Of a DNA stretch of 64,000 nt, positions 8,107 through 18,320 are shown piece after piece (the first letter of the stretch is position 1; each line of letters opens with the position of its first letter). Origin of the DNA: Candidatus Woesearchaeota archaeon (GTDB lineage: Archaea > Nanobdellota > Nanobdellia > Woesearchaeales > JAHWIC01); NCBI GenBank assembly GCA_019322485.1, contig JAHWIK010000022.1:51158-115157 (forward strand), in the 5' to 3' direction. The notes beneath the pieces are model-generated. The model saw only the letters and a list, made by a program, of their open reading frames with translations, had not been told where the DNA came from and did no database searches. Position numbers and translations under genes: made by a program.

Positions 8107-9314
8107 CAGTCAACACCTCTCACTTTATTATAAATATTAACACATTTCCTTGCTGAATCGTCCCAGTTAAACTTTTTAACTTCAAAATGCCCATTCTCTG
8201 TCAATGACTCCTGGAGAATGTCATACCTCAATACAGAGACTATCTTATTGGCAATATCATCAATATCCCAGAAATCAACCTTCAGGCAGTTGCTTATAAC
8301 CTCAGATACGCCGCTTTGTTTTGAAATCAGGACAGGAGTGCCGTTTGACATAGATTCTAAGGGAGTTATCCCAAATGGCTCAGACACAGAAGGCATTACA
8401 TAAAGGTCTGCCATCCTGTATGCTTTGTCAATATCCGGGCCCCTAAGGAAACCTGCAAACAAAATCTTATCACTAATGCCAAGCTCAGCTGCTTTTTCAA
8501 TAATAAAAGGACTCATATCCCCCTTGCCGGCAATAACAAACTTTATGTGGGGGTCAGCTTCTAAAGCTCTTTTTGCCGCATACAAGAAATAATCAGGGCC
8601 TTTTTGCAGTGTTATTCTGCCAAGGAATAAGACAATCTTATCGCCTTTTCTCTTTAATTCATTGACATCTCTTTGTTCAACAGCATTATGCACCACATGA
8701 ATCTTGTCTGGAGTAACTCCATAATGTTCAACTATCTTATCTTTTGTAAACTTGCTTACAGCAACTATTGCATCGGCTGCATGCATTCCTTCTTTTTCTA
8801 CATCATAAACAGCCTGATTTATACCTAGGCCGCCAGTACGGTCATACTCTGTTGCATGGACATGGATAACTAACGGCTTTTTTGAGATCATCTTTGCACG
8901 CATTCCTGCTTTATAGGTCATCCAGTCATGAGCATGGATTACATCATAATCCTCGTGTTCAGCAATTAATTCTGCCTTTTTTGCATACCTTTCTACTTCC
9001 TGGAACAGGTTCTTTCCATAGATTTTTGGGGCAGACTCTGTGCTTCCAAGGCTTAATGTTTCCTTGGTGTATTCATACTCTTCAGACGTCATATAGCCTT
9101 CTATTGGAGATTGGATTCCTTTTATCTTTACTTTTGAGAGCCCGCCTGCAGAAACTAGTTTAACATAGTCAGCCTTTGCGCCTTTTGCGTATGGGACTAC
9201 AAAGGTCACTTCTACATTATTATTGCTAAGGCCTTTTGTTAAACCATAGCACGCTGTTCCTAAGCCGCCTGAACTGAATGGTGGGAATTCCCACCCGAAC
9301 ATCAACACTTTCAT
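8106..9314 (-). CDS. GT4-family glycosyltransferase, glycogen synthase-like
   Basis: 402 aa. The N-terminus VLMFGWEFPPFSSGGLGTACYGLTKGL is the glycine-rich acceptor-side loop typical of GT4/GT5 synthases. HVHATEYDRTGG, FLGRITLQKGPDYFLYAA and the C-terminal EX7E-type stretch VSEPFGITPLESMSNGTPV are present. It probably extends alpha-glucan from a sugar nucleotide, paired with the GH57 enzyme encoded next. A family of archaeal GT4 enzymes linked to GH57 is known, and this matches that pattern. It is the first gene after the winged-helix regulator. Confidence 0.85.
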   Translation of the reverse strand: MKVLMFGWEFPPFSSGGLGTACYGLTKGLSNNNVEVTFVVPYAKGAKADYVKLVSAGGLSKVKIKGIQSPIEGYMTSEEYEYTKETLSLGSTESAPKIYGKNLFQEVERYAKKAELIAEHEDYDVIHAHDWMTYKAGMRAKMISKKPLVIHVHATEYDRTGGLGINQAVYDVEKEGMHAADAIVAVSKFTKDKIVEHYGVTPDKIHVVHNAVEQRDVNELKRKGDKIVLFLGRITLQKGPDYFLYAAKRALEADPHIKFVIAGKGDMSPFIIEKAAELGISDKILFAGFLRGPDIDKAYRMADLYVMPSVSEPFGITPLESMSNGTPVLISKQSGVSEVISNCLKVDFWDIDDIANKIVSVLRYDILQESLTENGHFEVKKFNWDDSARKCVNIYNKVRGVD

Positions 9315-9328
9315 TGCATTCCTCTTTT

Positions 9329-9685
9329 CTATAATCTTGCTTTTTTGCTGATCATCATCCTATTATTGATCAGTTTGTTATCGAGCACCCTCTTCTGGGG
9401 GAATTCACTTAAGACATAATCCTTGCCTTCCTCAGTTAACTCAAATATCCTCACATAATCAGAACTAAAAACCTCGCTTACCAAACCTCTTCCGATTAGA
9501 TAGATCAAATGATTCTCAACTGTTTTCCAGTTGATGTCAGTCTCGTTAGAAATATGATTGATAGTTTCCTGGCCGTTGGATAAAGACTTCAAGATATCCT
9601 TTCTTATCTCTTTGAAGGTTCTCTTTCCATTGCCGTTAAAGTTAATCGACGTAGAACCATTTCTTTTAACACTACCAGTAGCCAT
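9329..9685 (-). CDS. Winged-helix transcription regulator
   Basis: 118 aa. An N-terminal Ser/Asn/Gly-rich tail is followed by a winged helix at about 25-85: FKEIRKDILKSLSNGQETIN, then ISNETDINWKTVENHLIYLIGRGLVSEV (helix-turn-helix and wing) and RIFELTEEGKDYV. It lies 15 nt upstream of the GT4 gene and divergent from the GT3 glycogen synthase gene, so it is well placed to control both glucan operons from the 177-bp region between them. Confidence 0.8.
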   Translation of the reverse strand: MATGSVKRNGSTSINFNGNGKRTFKEIRKDILKSLSNGQETINHISNETDINWKTVENHLIYLIGRGLVSEVFSSDYVRIFELTEEGKDYVLSEFPQKRVLDNKLINNRMMISKKARL

Positions 9686-9862
9686 ATTAGTATATTAATT
9701 GACAACTTATATTTAAATGTATCTATTTATACTGAGAACCTCTGAGCAAAATATTGATAGCTTACCCTTAGATTGAGCATAACCTGCTCATAAAATAAAT
9801 TGTTATTACCCCTCCAAAATGGTACGAAAAAGTATTTATAGTGTACAGAGAAAAATAAACAT
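9686..9862. promoter_or_regulatory. Divergent promoter region of the two glucan operons
   Basis: Between the minus-strand regulator and the plus-strand glycogen synthase. A TATA-like AAAGTATTTATAGTG at about 9829-9843 lies about 27 nt before the ATG at 9863. On the minus strand, ACATTTAAATATAAG around 9707-9721 suits the regulator gene. A short inverted repeat GAGCA-taacc-TGCTC at 9775-9789 could be an operator. Confidence 0.5.
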
Positions 9863-11647
9863 ATGGAGGCAAAAGCTGATTATCTCTTTGAGGCTTCTTG
9901 GGAAGTATGCAATAAGGTTGGTGGAATATATACTGTTGTTTCCTCAAAAGCCTCTCAGATGGTTAACATTTACAAGGAGAAATTCTTTACAGTTGGACCT
10001 TATTTCCATGAAAAGGCAATATTAGAATTCCAGCCGTCAGTTGTTCCTGAAAAATTCAAAAAGGTATTTAGTGCTCTGAGGAAGGAAGGAATAAATTCCT
10101 ATTATGGAAAATGGCTTATCAAAGGAAAACCTAATGCAATATTGCTTGATTGCTCAAAATTTGCTGAAAGGTATAAGGACAAGATTAAAGCTGAATTATG
10201 GGAGGACCACAAAATAGATTCTATGAATAGCGGCCCCCATTTTGAGGACCCTGCTGTTTGGTCAACAGCTGTTGGCAAGCTGCTTGAGGGTTTATCAACT
10301 GTTCTCAAAGGCCGCATTGTAGGGCAGTTTCATGAATGGCTTTGCGGCGGTGCAATACTTCATCTAAAGAAGAACAAGATTAAGATTCCCTCTGTTTTTA
10401 CAACACATGCCACGACCCTTGGCAGGGCATTATCAGCAGCTAACCAGGATTTATATGGAATGCTTGGAAAGATGAACCCTGATGATGAGGCAAGGAACCA
10501 TGGGGTCATAGATATATACGGGCTTGAAAAAGCAGCTGCTCAAAACGTTGATGTGTTTACGACTGTAAGCGAGATAACCGGGATGGAGTCAGAGCATATA
10601 CTGGGCAGGAAACCTGATTTACTGGTTCCTAATGGGCTTGATTTTGATAAGCTCCCTAATCTTGAGGAGATACCTATCAAGCACAAGGACTACAAGGCAA
10701 AGATGAAGGAATTTATACGGGCATTTTTCTTTCCATACTATTCTTTTGACGACGAGGAAACACTGTTTTATTATATCTCCGGCAGGTATGAATTCAGGAA
10801 TAAAGGCCTGGATATAACAATAAGAGCATTAGCTAAATTAAATGAAAGATTAAAGAAAGAAAAAAGCAAAAGAACAATTGTTGTGTTTTTGCTTATCCCC
10901 GCGGATGTTAAAACAATTAATTTAGAGGTTCTGGAGAATAAGTCCTTATTTGAGGATGTCCAGGATGCTATTGATGAGGCTCTGCCTGATGTGAGGAAAC
11001 ATATAATTGACAGTTTTGTCCATAGGAAGCTGCCCACACAGACTAAATTATTTGATGAAGATTTTTTGATTGACTTTAGGAAAAGTATGATCAGTTTTAA
11101 GAAGAGAGGCACTCCGCCGATATGCACGCATGAATTACGGGATGAAAATGATATTATACTAAAAACTCTGAGAGAGAATAATCTAATCAATAATTCTGAT
11201 GATAAGGTTAAGGTTGTTTTTTATCCAGGCTATCTAAGTGCGTCTGATAGGCTGCTTGATATGGATTACTATCCAGCTATCTGGGGGTGCCATCTCGGAA
11301 TATTTCCCTCTTATTATGAACCGTGGGGTTATACTCCCTTGGAGTCAGCTGCTCATGGGGTTCCCGCAATAACCTCTGACCTAGCTGGATTTGGAAGATT
11401 TGTACTTAGGAAGCAACAGCCAGAGACAGGACTTTTTGTTATTAAAAGATACAATAATTCAGATGAAAAGGCAGTTAATCAATTAACTGATACATTTTAC
11501 TGGTATTCTACTCTGCCGAAGAAAGAAAGAATAGCCCAAAAGGTTAAAGCAGAACATTTTGCTCCATTGCTGGATTGGGGTCATTTGGTTGATAATTATA
11601 TCAAAGCCCATAATCTGGCTGTTGATAAACTGAAAAAGCATAAATAA
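9863..11647 (+). CDS. Glycogen synthase, GT3 (eukaryote-like) family
   Basis: 594 aa. It begins with DYLFEASWEVCNKVGGIYTVVSSKA, the signature of GT3 glycogen synthases, in which the Lys and GGI segment contact the sugar nucleotide. The C-terminal catalytic acidic segment is PSYYEPWGYTPLESAAHGVPAIT. It is shorter than yeast Gsy (about 700 aa) because it lacks the regulatory tails. It elongates alpha-1,4-glucan from UDP-glucose or similar. It is cotranscribed with the GalT-like gene 1 nt downstream, which could supply or recover sugar nucleotide. A second synthase of a different family (8106-9314) lies nearby. Confidence 0.9.
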   Translation: MEAKADYLFEASWEVCNKVGGIYTVVSSKASQMVNIYKEKFFTVGPYFHEKAILEFQPSVVPEKFKKVFSALRKEGINSYYGKWLIKGKPNAILLDCSKFAERYKDKIKAELWEDHKIDSMNSGPHFEDPAVWSTAVGKLLEGLSTVLKGRIVGQFHEWLCGGAILHLKKNKIKIPSVFTTHATTLGRALSAANQDLYGMLGKMNPDDEARNHGVIDIYGLEKAAAQNVDVFTTVSEITGMESEHILGRKPDLLVPNGLDFDKLPNLEEIPIKHKDYKAKMKEFIRAFFFPYYSFDDEETLFYYISGRYEFRNKGLDITIRALAKLNERLKKEKSKRTIVVFLLIPADVKTINLEVLENKSLFEDVQDAIDEALPDVRKHIIDSFVHRKLPTQTKLFDEDFLIDFRKSMISFKKRGTPPICTHELRDENDIILKTLRENNLINNSDDKVKVVFYPGYLSASDRLLDMDYYPAIWGCHLGIFPSYYEPWGYTPLESAAHGVPAITSDLAGFGRFVLRKQQPETGLFVIKRYNNSDEKAVNQLTDTFYWYSTLPKKERIAQKVKAEHFAPLLDWGHLVDNYIKAHNLAVDKLKKHK

Positions 11648-11648
11648 A

Positions 11649-12593
11649 ATGGAGCTCCGCAAAGACTATATTCTCAACAGATGGGTTTACCTTGCAACTG
11701 AGCGAAGGAAAAGGCCCAAGGAATTCAAGCAGAAAGAGGTAAAGGAAAAGAAAGGAACTTGTTTCTTTTGTCCTGGAAATGAAGGTTTGACGCCACCTGA
11801 GATTGGAAGGGTTGGTTCTAAGAAAAAATGGAAGCTTAGGTGGTTCCCGAATAAGTTTCCTGCTGTTAAGCTTGAGGGCGAGGCAGAGCCAAGGACTGAT
11901 AATAAATTTTTTACATTTGCTTCTGGCTATGGCAAGCATGAGGTGATTGTTGAAACACCTGACCACGAAAAACAGTTATGGGACCTGCCTAAGGAAAGGA
12001 TAAGGAAGGTTTTTGAGATTTACCAGCAAAGAATAGACGAGCTAAGTAAACTGGATAATATAAAGTATGTCATAATCTTCAAGAACCACGGCAGGGCTGC
12101 CGGCACCTCTTTAATACATTCCCATACACAGCTTGCAGCAATAGGGCTTATTCCGGAAACGATAAAAGAGAAACTTGAAGCTGTTAAAGAATATGAACAC
12201 TGCCCTTATTGCGACATTATTAATATCGAGAAAGGAAGTTTTAGGCGCTGCTTTGAAAATGAAACAATGGTTGCGTTTACGCCATATGCATCTAGGTTTA
12301 ATTTTGAGATTTGGGTTCTTCCTAAGCGGCATGTTAAAGGCTTGGGTGAATTTAACGAGAAGGAATTCAGTGATTTAGCAGAAATAATGAAGAAGATTTT
12401 GGTTAAACTAAAAGAACTGAATGTATCTTATAATTATTATTTACAGTATGCTCCTGCTAAGGAGGATTTACATTTCCACATAGAGGTTGCTCCCAGGATT
12501 GCTAATTGGGCTGGTTTTGAGTTCAGCTCTGGCGCAATAATTAATTCTGTTACTCCTGAAGATGCTGCTAAGTTCTATCGTGGGGAAGATTGA
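11649..12593 (+). CDS. galT: Galactose-1-phosphate uridylyltransferase-like HIT enzyme
   Basis: 314 aa. It moves a nucleotidyl group between hexose-1-phosphates by a covalent His intermediate. The active-site motif HSHTQ is at 157-161, after GRAAGTSLI. Paired cysteines CFFC (38-41) and HCPYC near 185 match the zinc sites of GalT. The gene starts 1 nt after the glycogen synthase stop. The substrate could be UDP-glucose or ADP-glucose (ADP-glucose phosphorylase belongs to the same family), so the symbol is provisional. Confidence 0.82.
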   Translation: MELRKDYILNRWVYLATERRKRPKEFKQKEVKEKKGTCFFCPGNEGLTPPEIGRVGSKKKWKLRWFPNKFPAVKLEGEAEPRTDNKFFTFASGYGKHEVIVETPDHEKQLWDLPKERIRKVFEIYQQRIDELSKLDNIKYVIIFKNHGRAAGTSLIHSHTQLAAIGLIPETIKEKLEAVKEYEHCPYCDIINIEKGSFRRCFENETMVAFTPYASRFNFEIWVLPKRHVKGLGEFNEKEFSDLAEIMKKILVKLKELNVSYNYYLQYAPAKEDLHFHIEVAPRIANWAGFEFSSGAIINSVTPEDAAKFYRGED

Positions 12594-12635
12594 ACTCCAA
12601 AACCTTTTTATAACACTAATTAAAACTCTCCCCTT

Positions 12636-13517
12636 ATGGAAGGACTCGACAATTACAAGAAGGCTGGTTCAATAGCTGCAGAAGCATTAGCTTACGGCAA
12701 AGACCTGATTAAGAAAGACGCTAAGGTTCTTGAAGTCTGCGACAAGATAGAAGCTAAGATTAAGGAGCTTGGCGCAGATATGGCTTTTCCTGTTCAGGTT
12801 TCCCTTAATGAAGCAGCAGCACATTACTGCCCTGAAGCTAGTGATGAAACTGCTCTTACTGACCAACTTTGCTGCTTGGATGTTGGTGTTCATGTTGACG
12901 GCTGCATTGGCGACAATGCATGCTCAGTTGATTTAAGCGGAAATAATTCTGATTTGGTCAAGGCCTCGCAGGAGGCATTAAAAGCTGCGACTGAAGTGCT
13001 TGCTGTTGACGTTCCTATAAGTAATATTGGAAAGGCTATAGAGGATACAATTGTTGGCATGGGATTTCAGCCTGTTCGTAATTTATCAGGCCATGGCCTG
13101 GATTCTTACAATATCCATTCTAGCCCGTCGATACCAAACTTTGACACAAAGGATGAGGCAAAGCTGGAGAAAGGGCAGGTTATTGCAATAGAGCCTTTTG
13201 CGACCAACGGCGCAGGAATGATTCACGAAAAGGGTGAGGCCTCTGTCTTTGTTCTTCTAGGAAAGAAATCAGTAAGGGTTGGATTTGTCCGCGATATATT
13301 AAAGCAGATTGAAGCTTATAACGGGCTGCCTTTTACAACAAGATGGCTTACAAAGAAATTCTCAGAAGCGCAGGTAAGATTTGCCTTAAACCAGTTAAAG
13401 CAATTAGATATCCTGAAATCATACCCGCCCTTAGTTGAAAGAAGTGATGGATTAGTCAGCCAGGCTGAGAATTCTTTTTATATCGACGATGAAGTTATAA
13501 CATTAACAAAAAAGTAA
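12636..13517 (+). CDS. map: Methionine aminopeptidase, type II (archaeal)
   Basis: 293 aa, the normal archaeal length. It removes the initiator Met from new proteins. Metal ligands of the pita-bread fold are visible: Asp82 and Asp93 in LDVGVHVDGCIGDNACS, His153 in LSGHGLDSYNIH and Glu186 in IAIEPFATNG. The roughly 60-residue helical insert of type II enzymes, starting at IEAYNGLPFTTRWL, is present. A TATA-like AACCTTTTTATAACAC lies about 25 nt upstream of the ATG, suggesting a leaderless transcript. Confidence 0.93.
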   Translation: MEGLDNYKKAGSIAAEALAYGKDLIKKDAKVLEVCDKIEAKIKELGADMAFPVQVSLNEAAAHYCPEASDETALTDQLCCLDVGVHVDGCIGDNACSVDLSGNNSDLVKASQEALKAATEVLAVDVPISNIGKAIEDTIVGMGFQPVRNLSGHGLDSYNIHSSPSIPNFDTKDEAKLEKGQVIAIEPFATNGAGMIHEKGEASVFVLLGKKSVRVGFVRDILKQIEAYNGLPFTTRWLTKKFSEAQVRFALNQLKQLDILKSYPPLVERSDGLVSQAENSFYIDDEVITLTKK

Positions 13518-13522
13518 ATTAT

Positions 13523-13597
13523 TTATTCCTCTTCAAAAATTTCCTCATCAGTTTCATCTGCTTCTATGAAACTGTCCATATCAATTTCATATCCCAT
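13523..13597 (-). CDS. Possible 24-residue acidic microprotein
   Basis: ATG at 13597, stop at 13523. The predicted peptide MGYEIDMDSFIEADETDEEI ends in FEEE and is strongly acidic. An AAGGGGG stretch 8-14 nt before the ATG could act as a ribosome binding site, and the ORF lies 16 nt downstream of the 188-aa gene on the same strand. No family recognised; it could be chance. Confidence 0.3.
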   Translation of the reverse strand: MGYEIDMDSFIEADETDEEIFEEE

Positions 13598-13613
13598 ATT
13601 ACAGCCCCCTTAA

Positions 13614-14180
13614 TTATCCAACCTTTCTCATTTTGGCTCGGTGTGCCTTTCTCTTTCTCTTGAGTCTGTTATAGATAGCCCTTCCGACTATATCTACAGC
13701 ATCATAAGACTCCTTTAACAGAGGATTGTCAAAACCTACCTGTGATTCTTCTTTGCCTTTTAGATCCCTTCTAGCCGCTAAAACACCATTGCGGGTTCCG
13801 CCATACCAAAGGGATGGGATCTTTTTTTCACCCATTTCCTTCAAAAGCTGAACCGCAGCATCTGTATACTCGAATCTAACTTCAAACATTTCTGAGGGGT
13901 CTGTAATAAATTTCCTGTAATAACCGGTTTGGTATTCCTTTTTACCATTAACATGAAGAATTCTGGTGATTACCTGGTCAGCTAATTCCAATGCCCTTGT
14001 TCTGTGCTCATCTGTAATCCTATAGCGTGCAGACCTGATGTCTCTTCGCAAATCTGCAACTTGGCCATTGGTAAAGGTATGCTCGTTTTGTAGCATTGCT
14101 TCTAATGTTCCTTGAGCAGAAACTAATCTGTCCATTGCTCTGGACATGCTTTCAGTGTTTCTTATTTGGTATGCTGTCAT
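13614..14180 (-). CDS. Unrecognised 188-aa protein
   Basis: No family recognised. The protein looks helical and soluble, with no signal peptide, and has a very basic C-terminus (IYNRLKRKRKAHRAKMRKVG) that could contact nucleic acid. Its content is Arg- and Ala-rich, unlike the Lys-rich core genes. It is 29 nt downstream of another unrecognised gene (14210-14899) and may share its transcript. Both look lineage-specific. Confidence 0.6.
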   Translation of the reverse strand: MTAYQIRNTESMSRAMDRLVSAQGTLEAMLQNEHTFTNGQVADLRRDIRSARYRITDEHRTRALELADQVITRILHVNGKKEYQTGYYRKFITDPSEMFEVRFEYTDAAVQLLKEMGEKKIPSLWYGGTRNGVLAARRDLKGKEESQVGFDNPLLKESYDAVDIVGRAIYNRLKRKRKAHRAKMRKVG

Positions 14181-14209
14181 TTTTTTGATAAGAATTTAAG
14201 TTAAAAAAA

Positions 14210-14899
14210 TTAAAATCGTAAGGCCTTTGCAATCCTTCTGTCCAAATCTCCAGAGCCATTTCCGCCTTGGAGTATGTTGTCAGCAAGTTCAGCATTTACA
14301 TCTTCTATCGCTGCTTCTTCTGCTTCTTCAGGTTGCTGGAGGACCTTATCACTTTGTGATGGCCTTAATTCTACATGCAAAGTAGTTCCTTTTGCATCCT
14401 TTGTTCTGTACGCTGAGAATGTGTCTGTATCATTTTCTGCTAGCCACAGCAACACTTGAAAATTTGCCTGGTCTGCCATCCCATATAACTGAGGAGCATA
14501 ACCTGATTCTATAAGGTATGCTTTAGATTTCTCATCAAAGGAGAGTCTGTTAACCTTTGCTCGTCTCAGACCAACCCCAAATTCTTCTACTTGCGTAGCT
14601 ATAGCATCTCTAGCGTCGCCACCCTCTCTTATCTGCCCTATAAAATCTGCATATCTCCACTCAGGACCACCACGCCTTACTGCTCGTGCTATTAACAAAG
14701 GACGCAGCTCTTGTTGACGCTTCTTTGCATTACCATAAAAAGTATTGTTTTCGTATCTCTCTTGAGCCTGAAGTTTTCTCTCAGCTTCTCTCCTTGCAAG
14801 AAATCCAATATCCATAGACGAAGCAACTGCAAAATGACCTAGACTTAAAGCAGATTGAGCTTCCATAGCTGAGTCTGCTGCTTTATATCTCGCGCACAT
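14210..14899 (-). CDS. Unrecognised 229-aa Arg/Ala-rich protein
   Basis: No known domain seen. The N-terminal half is helical and charged (FLARREAERKLQAQERYEN). The middle holds VNRLSFDEKSKAYLIESGYA and FQVLLWLAENDTDTFSAYRT, and the C-terminus is acidic then basic. By my count Arg outnumbers Lys 21 to 11, the reverse of the chromosomal core genes. The ATG at 14899 follows minus-strand TATA-like sequence in 14925-14970. It is divergent from tgt. Confidence 0.6.
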   Translation of the reverse strand: MCARYKAADSAMEAQSALSLGHFAVASSMDIGFLARREAERKLQAQERYENNTFYGNAKKRQQELRPLLIARAVRRGGPEWRYADFIGQIREGGDARDAIATQVEEFGVGLRRAKVNRLSFDEKSKAYLIESGYAPQLYGMADQANFQVLLWLAENDTDTFSAYRTKDAKGTTLHVELRPSQSDKVLQQPEEAEEAAIEDVNAELADNILQGGNGSGDLDRRIAKALRF

Positions 14900-15053
14900 A
14901 ACTAACCACCCATTCCATTTTTATATAATTTATATAAACTATAATAGAAAAGAACAGGAGTCATATATAAAGATTTCGATTTTTCGTGACTACTACTAGC
15001 GGGTTAAATATGCTATTCTCTAAACTTTTAAAAAGAAACGTCTATTATCTTAG

Positions 15054-16241
<1,188 letters not shown>

Positions 16242-16247
16242 TCGCCT

Positions 16248-16727
16248 TCAAACATGCGCTGCTAATGCAGCATCTAATGAATAATAAGCTTGCAAGAATG
16301 TTGTACCTTCTCTCTTGACAACTGCACTTGCAGGAGAAGTGGTCTCTGAGTGAGGCATAGCGCATAAAACTACCAAGCCTTTAGGTCTGTCATAGTTCGT
16401 TGTGACATATCGGTTACCATCAATCCAAAGGTCAAGATTATCTTCAGCCCTTTCTGGATGAGTATACCTGCTTAGGAACTTCTTTTGTTCTTCTATTATT
16501 CTTTCAAGACGCTCTCCAGAAAACCTATGGCGCATATTAGTCTGAGCATGAAGCAGAGCACCCATAACATGAAGTCCAACCCCATATGGCGTTAAGTTTG
16601 GACGTCCATGAGGCCCATACTCTACAACAAATAATCCATCTGAGCTGCGTAAATCTATTCTTTTTTCTTTAACCCTGTCGTTTATTCTAGCGAGTCCTTG
16701 TGCTGCTTTTTGTCTATTAATTGCCAT
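16248..16727 (-). CDS. Unrecognised 159-aa protein
   Basis: No family recognised. Segments include DLRSSDGLFVVEYGPHGRPNL and NLDLWIDGNRYVTTNYDRPK, which look like a mixed alpha/beta fold. The C-terminus is SLDAALAAHV. Arg (15) outnumbers Lys (7). It sits between the convergent tgt gene and the YhhQ-type transporter gene and is 3 nt downstream of the transporter stop, so it may be cotranscribed with it. A link to queuosine is possible only by position. Confidence 0.6.
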   Translation of the reverse strand: MAINRQKAAQGLARINDRVKEKRIDLRSSDGLFVVEYGPHGRPNLTPYGVGLHVMGALLHAQTNMRHRFSGERLERIIEEQKKFLSRYTHPERAEDNLDLWIDGNRYVTTNYDRPKGLVVLCAMPHSETTSPASAVVKREGTTFLQAYYSLDAALAAHV

Positions 16728-16730
16728 GTT

Positions 16731-17441
16731 TTACTCAACATCTCCCCTGTTCTTGAACCACTTAGCCAGATAAACAAAAGGAGTGTCAATAGCAGCAACT
16801 ACCCACTTCATCACATAAGAAAGAATGAATATCTGGAATATTAGTGACCATTCAAAGACCTGCTCCCAGCCAAACAAACCAAAAAAGCCAACAAAGGCAA
16901 TCAGAGTAAAGATAACATTATCAACTAATTGCGAGCTCATTGTTGACAGATTATTTCTGAACCAAAGGTGTTTTCCTTCAAACTTTTTCTTCCAGAAATT
17001 AAAAGCCCAGACATCATGCAGCTGTGATACTAAATAAGCGCAAAGTGAAGCAATTACAATCCTAGGCATAAACCCAAAGATTGTTTCTAATGAAGGTGAC
17101 GCAAAATCTGATTCATGCGGAATAAAAAATAATGTTAACTGCATTATTGTTGTCATTGCAATCAGAATAAAGAATCCAATAAACACTGCTTTTTTAGCTT
17201 CCTTCTTGCCGTAGTTCTCAGATAGGATATCTGTTGACAAGAAGGTTGTTCCATAAATCACATTTCCTAGAGCAGTTACCCATCCAAACATCTCTACTGT
17301 TTTCAAAACCTGCAGATTAGCAATAACTAATGCGATTGCCATCCATGCATAAAGCCCAATCTTTCCAAACAATCTATAGGCTATAGTTGTAAATAGAAAA
17401 ATAACAAACATCAGTATTATCCATAATAGTTCGTTGTACAT
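16731..17441 (-). CDS. yhhQ: Queuosine precursor transporter, YhhQ/VUT family
   Basis: 236 aa with about six hydrophobic segments. Family features are NVIYGTTFLSTDILSENYGKK, CAYLVSQLHDVWAFNFWKKK and FRNNLSTMSSQLVDN, which match the YhhQ (QPTR) proteins that import preQ0, preQ1 or queuine. Its occurrence 490 bp from a queuosine-type TGT supports a salvage pathway: import of the base, then direct insertion into tRNA. No preQ0 or preQ1 synthesis gene (queC, queD, queE, queF) is seen in the window. Confidence 0.88.
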   Translation of the reverse strand: MYNELLWIILMFVIFLFTTIAYRLFGKIGLYAWMAIALVIANLQVLKTVEMFGWVTALGNVIYGTTFLSTDILSENYGKKEAKKAVFIGFFILIAMTTIMQLTLFFIPHESDFASPSLETIFGFMPRIVIASLCAYLVSQLHDVWAFNFWKKKFEGKHLWFRNNLSTMSSQLVDNVIFTLIAFVGFFGLFGWEQVFEWSLIFQIFILSYVMKWVVAAIDTPFVYLAKWFKNRGDVE

Positions 17442-17579
17442 TTTGATAAACCAAAGAACCTCTTTTTTAATTAGTAATCTGAACGAATTTAAAAACCTTA
17501 GCTTTAGAAAAATTTAAATATTAGGAAGAAAAGAAAATCCAAAAAAGGTGGTGAGGGCTAAAAACTTCTATTTAAAATC

Positions 17580-17660
17580 GAAAGATTTAAATAGTAGTTC
17601 TGCTACTACCCGCTAGTTATTACAGATACAGTGTTACTAAAACACTAAACGTGGGGGAAG
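17580..17660 (+). promoter_or_regulatory. Promoter and leader with two inverted repeats
   Basis: GAAAGATTTAAATAGTAG at 17580-17597 is identical over 18 nt to 21923-21940 and looks like a BRE/TATA promoter. It is followed by TAGTAG-N5-CTACTA (17592-17608) and AGTGTT-N5-AACACT (17630-17646). A GTGGGGGAAG ribosome binding site precedes the ATG at 17661. The leader would be about 50 nt. Confidence 0.55.
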
Positions 17661-18320
17661 ATGTATCAAAATCTTCAAAAAGCAAACAGGGAAGGGAACA
17701 GTTATTCTATTTATATCTCTCAAGATCCCTCTATAACCCTGGCTGAGAAAACAGGAACTCATTCTACTACAACTAGTACTCTAGGTATTTCTACAAATAC
17801 TACTATTGTTGTTGGTAGCAATCAAGCTCAAGAGCTACTCTATGATGAAGATGATGAGCTCGAAGAAAAAGAAGAAGCAGTTACACCAGGTGACGCAATC
17901 TCAAGACAAATTCACCCTGGAGAAGGGATGTCAGGAGTAACCCATGTTGACGGCAATGAAGAAGATGGAGAAGCAGAGGACCATCTTGGCGTATATGGCG
18001 CAGAGACAGAAACTTATAATGCAGATGATTATATTATTATTGGTGATGATTATTTTTCAAAAGCGCAGAAAGTTGAAGATGAGCAAGGAGAAGTAGAACA
18101 AGAAGAAGCACCAGGATACAAACCAAGTAAGTTAGAAGAAGTTGAAAGTCCTCTAGCTGCTAAAGATGATGAAGAGTATGATAGCTTGGATAATGAAATA
18201 GTAAAGCCATCTGATGCTGAAGAAACTGATAATGATTTAGACTTTGAAGCAGAACAGGCTGGAGAAGAGCCAGCTAAGAAAGTTTCTCTGGAAGATTTAG
18301 TTACATTAGTTCTTTTGTAG
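17661..18320 (+). CDS. Very acidic low-complexity protein, unrecognised
   Basis: 219 aa. A Ser/Thr-rich N-terminal part (GTHSTTTSTLGISTNTT) is followed by a long, probably disordered stretch dominated by Glu and Asp. The C-terminus turns hydrophobic (VSLEDLVTLVLL). No signal peptide or family is seen. The leader with hairpins and a G-rich ribosome binding site suggests a regulated gene. Its 3' end overlaps the convergent gene 18301-18513 by 20 nt. Confidence 0.6.
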   Translation: MYQNLQKANREGNSYSIYISQDPSITLAEKTGTHSTTTSTLGISTNTTIVVGSNQAQELLYDEDDELEEKEEAVTPGDAISRQIHPGEGMSGVTHVDGNEEDGEAEDHLGVYGAETETYNADDYIIIGDDYFSKAQKVEDEQGEVEQEEAPGYKPSKLEEVESPLAAKDDEEYDSLDNEIVKPSDAEETDNDLDFEAEQAGEEPAKKVSLEDLVTLVLL

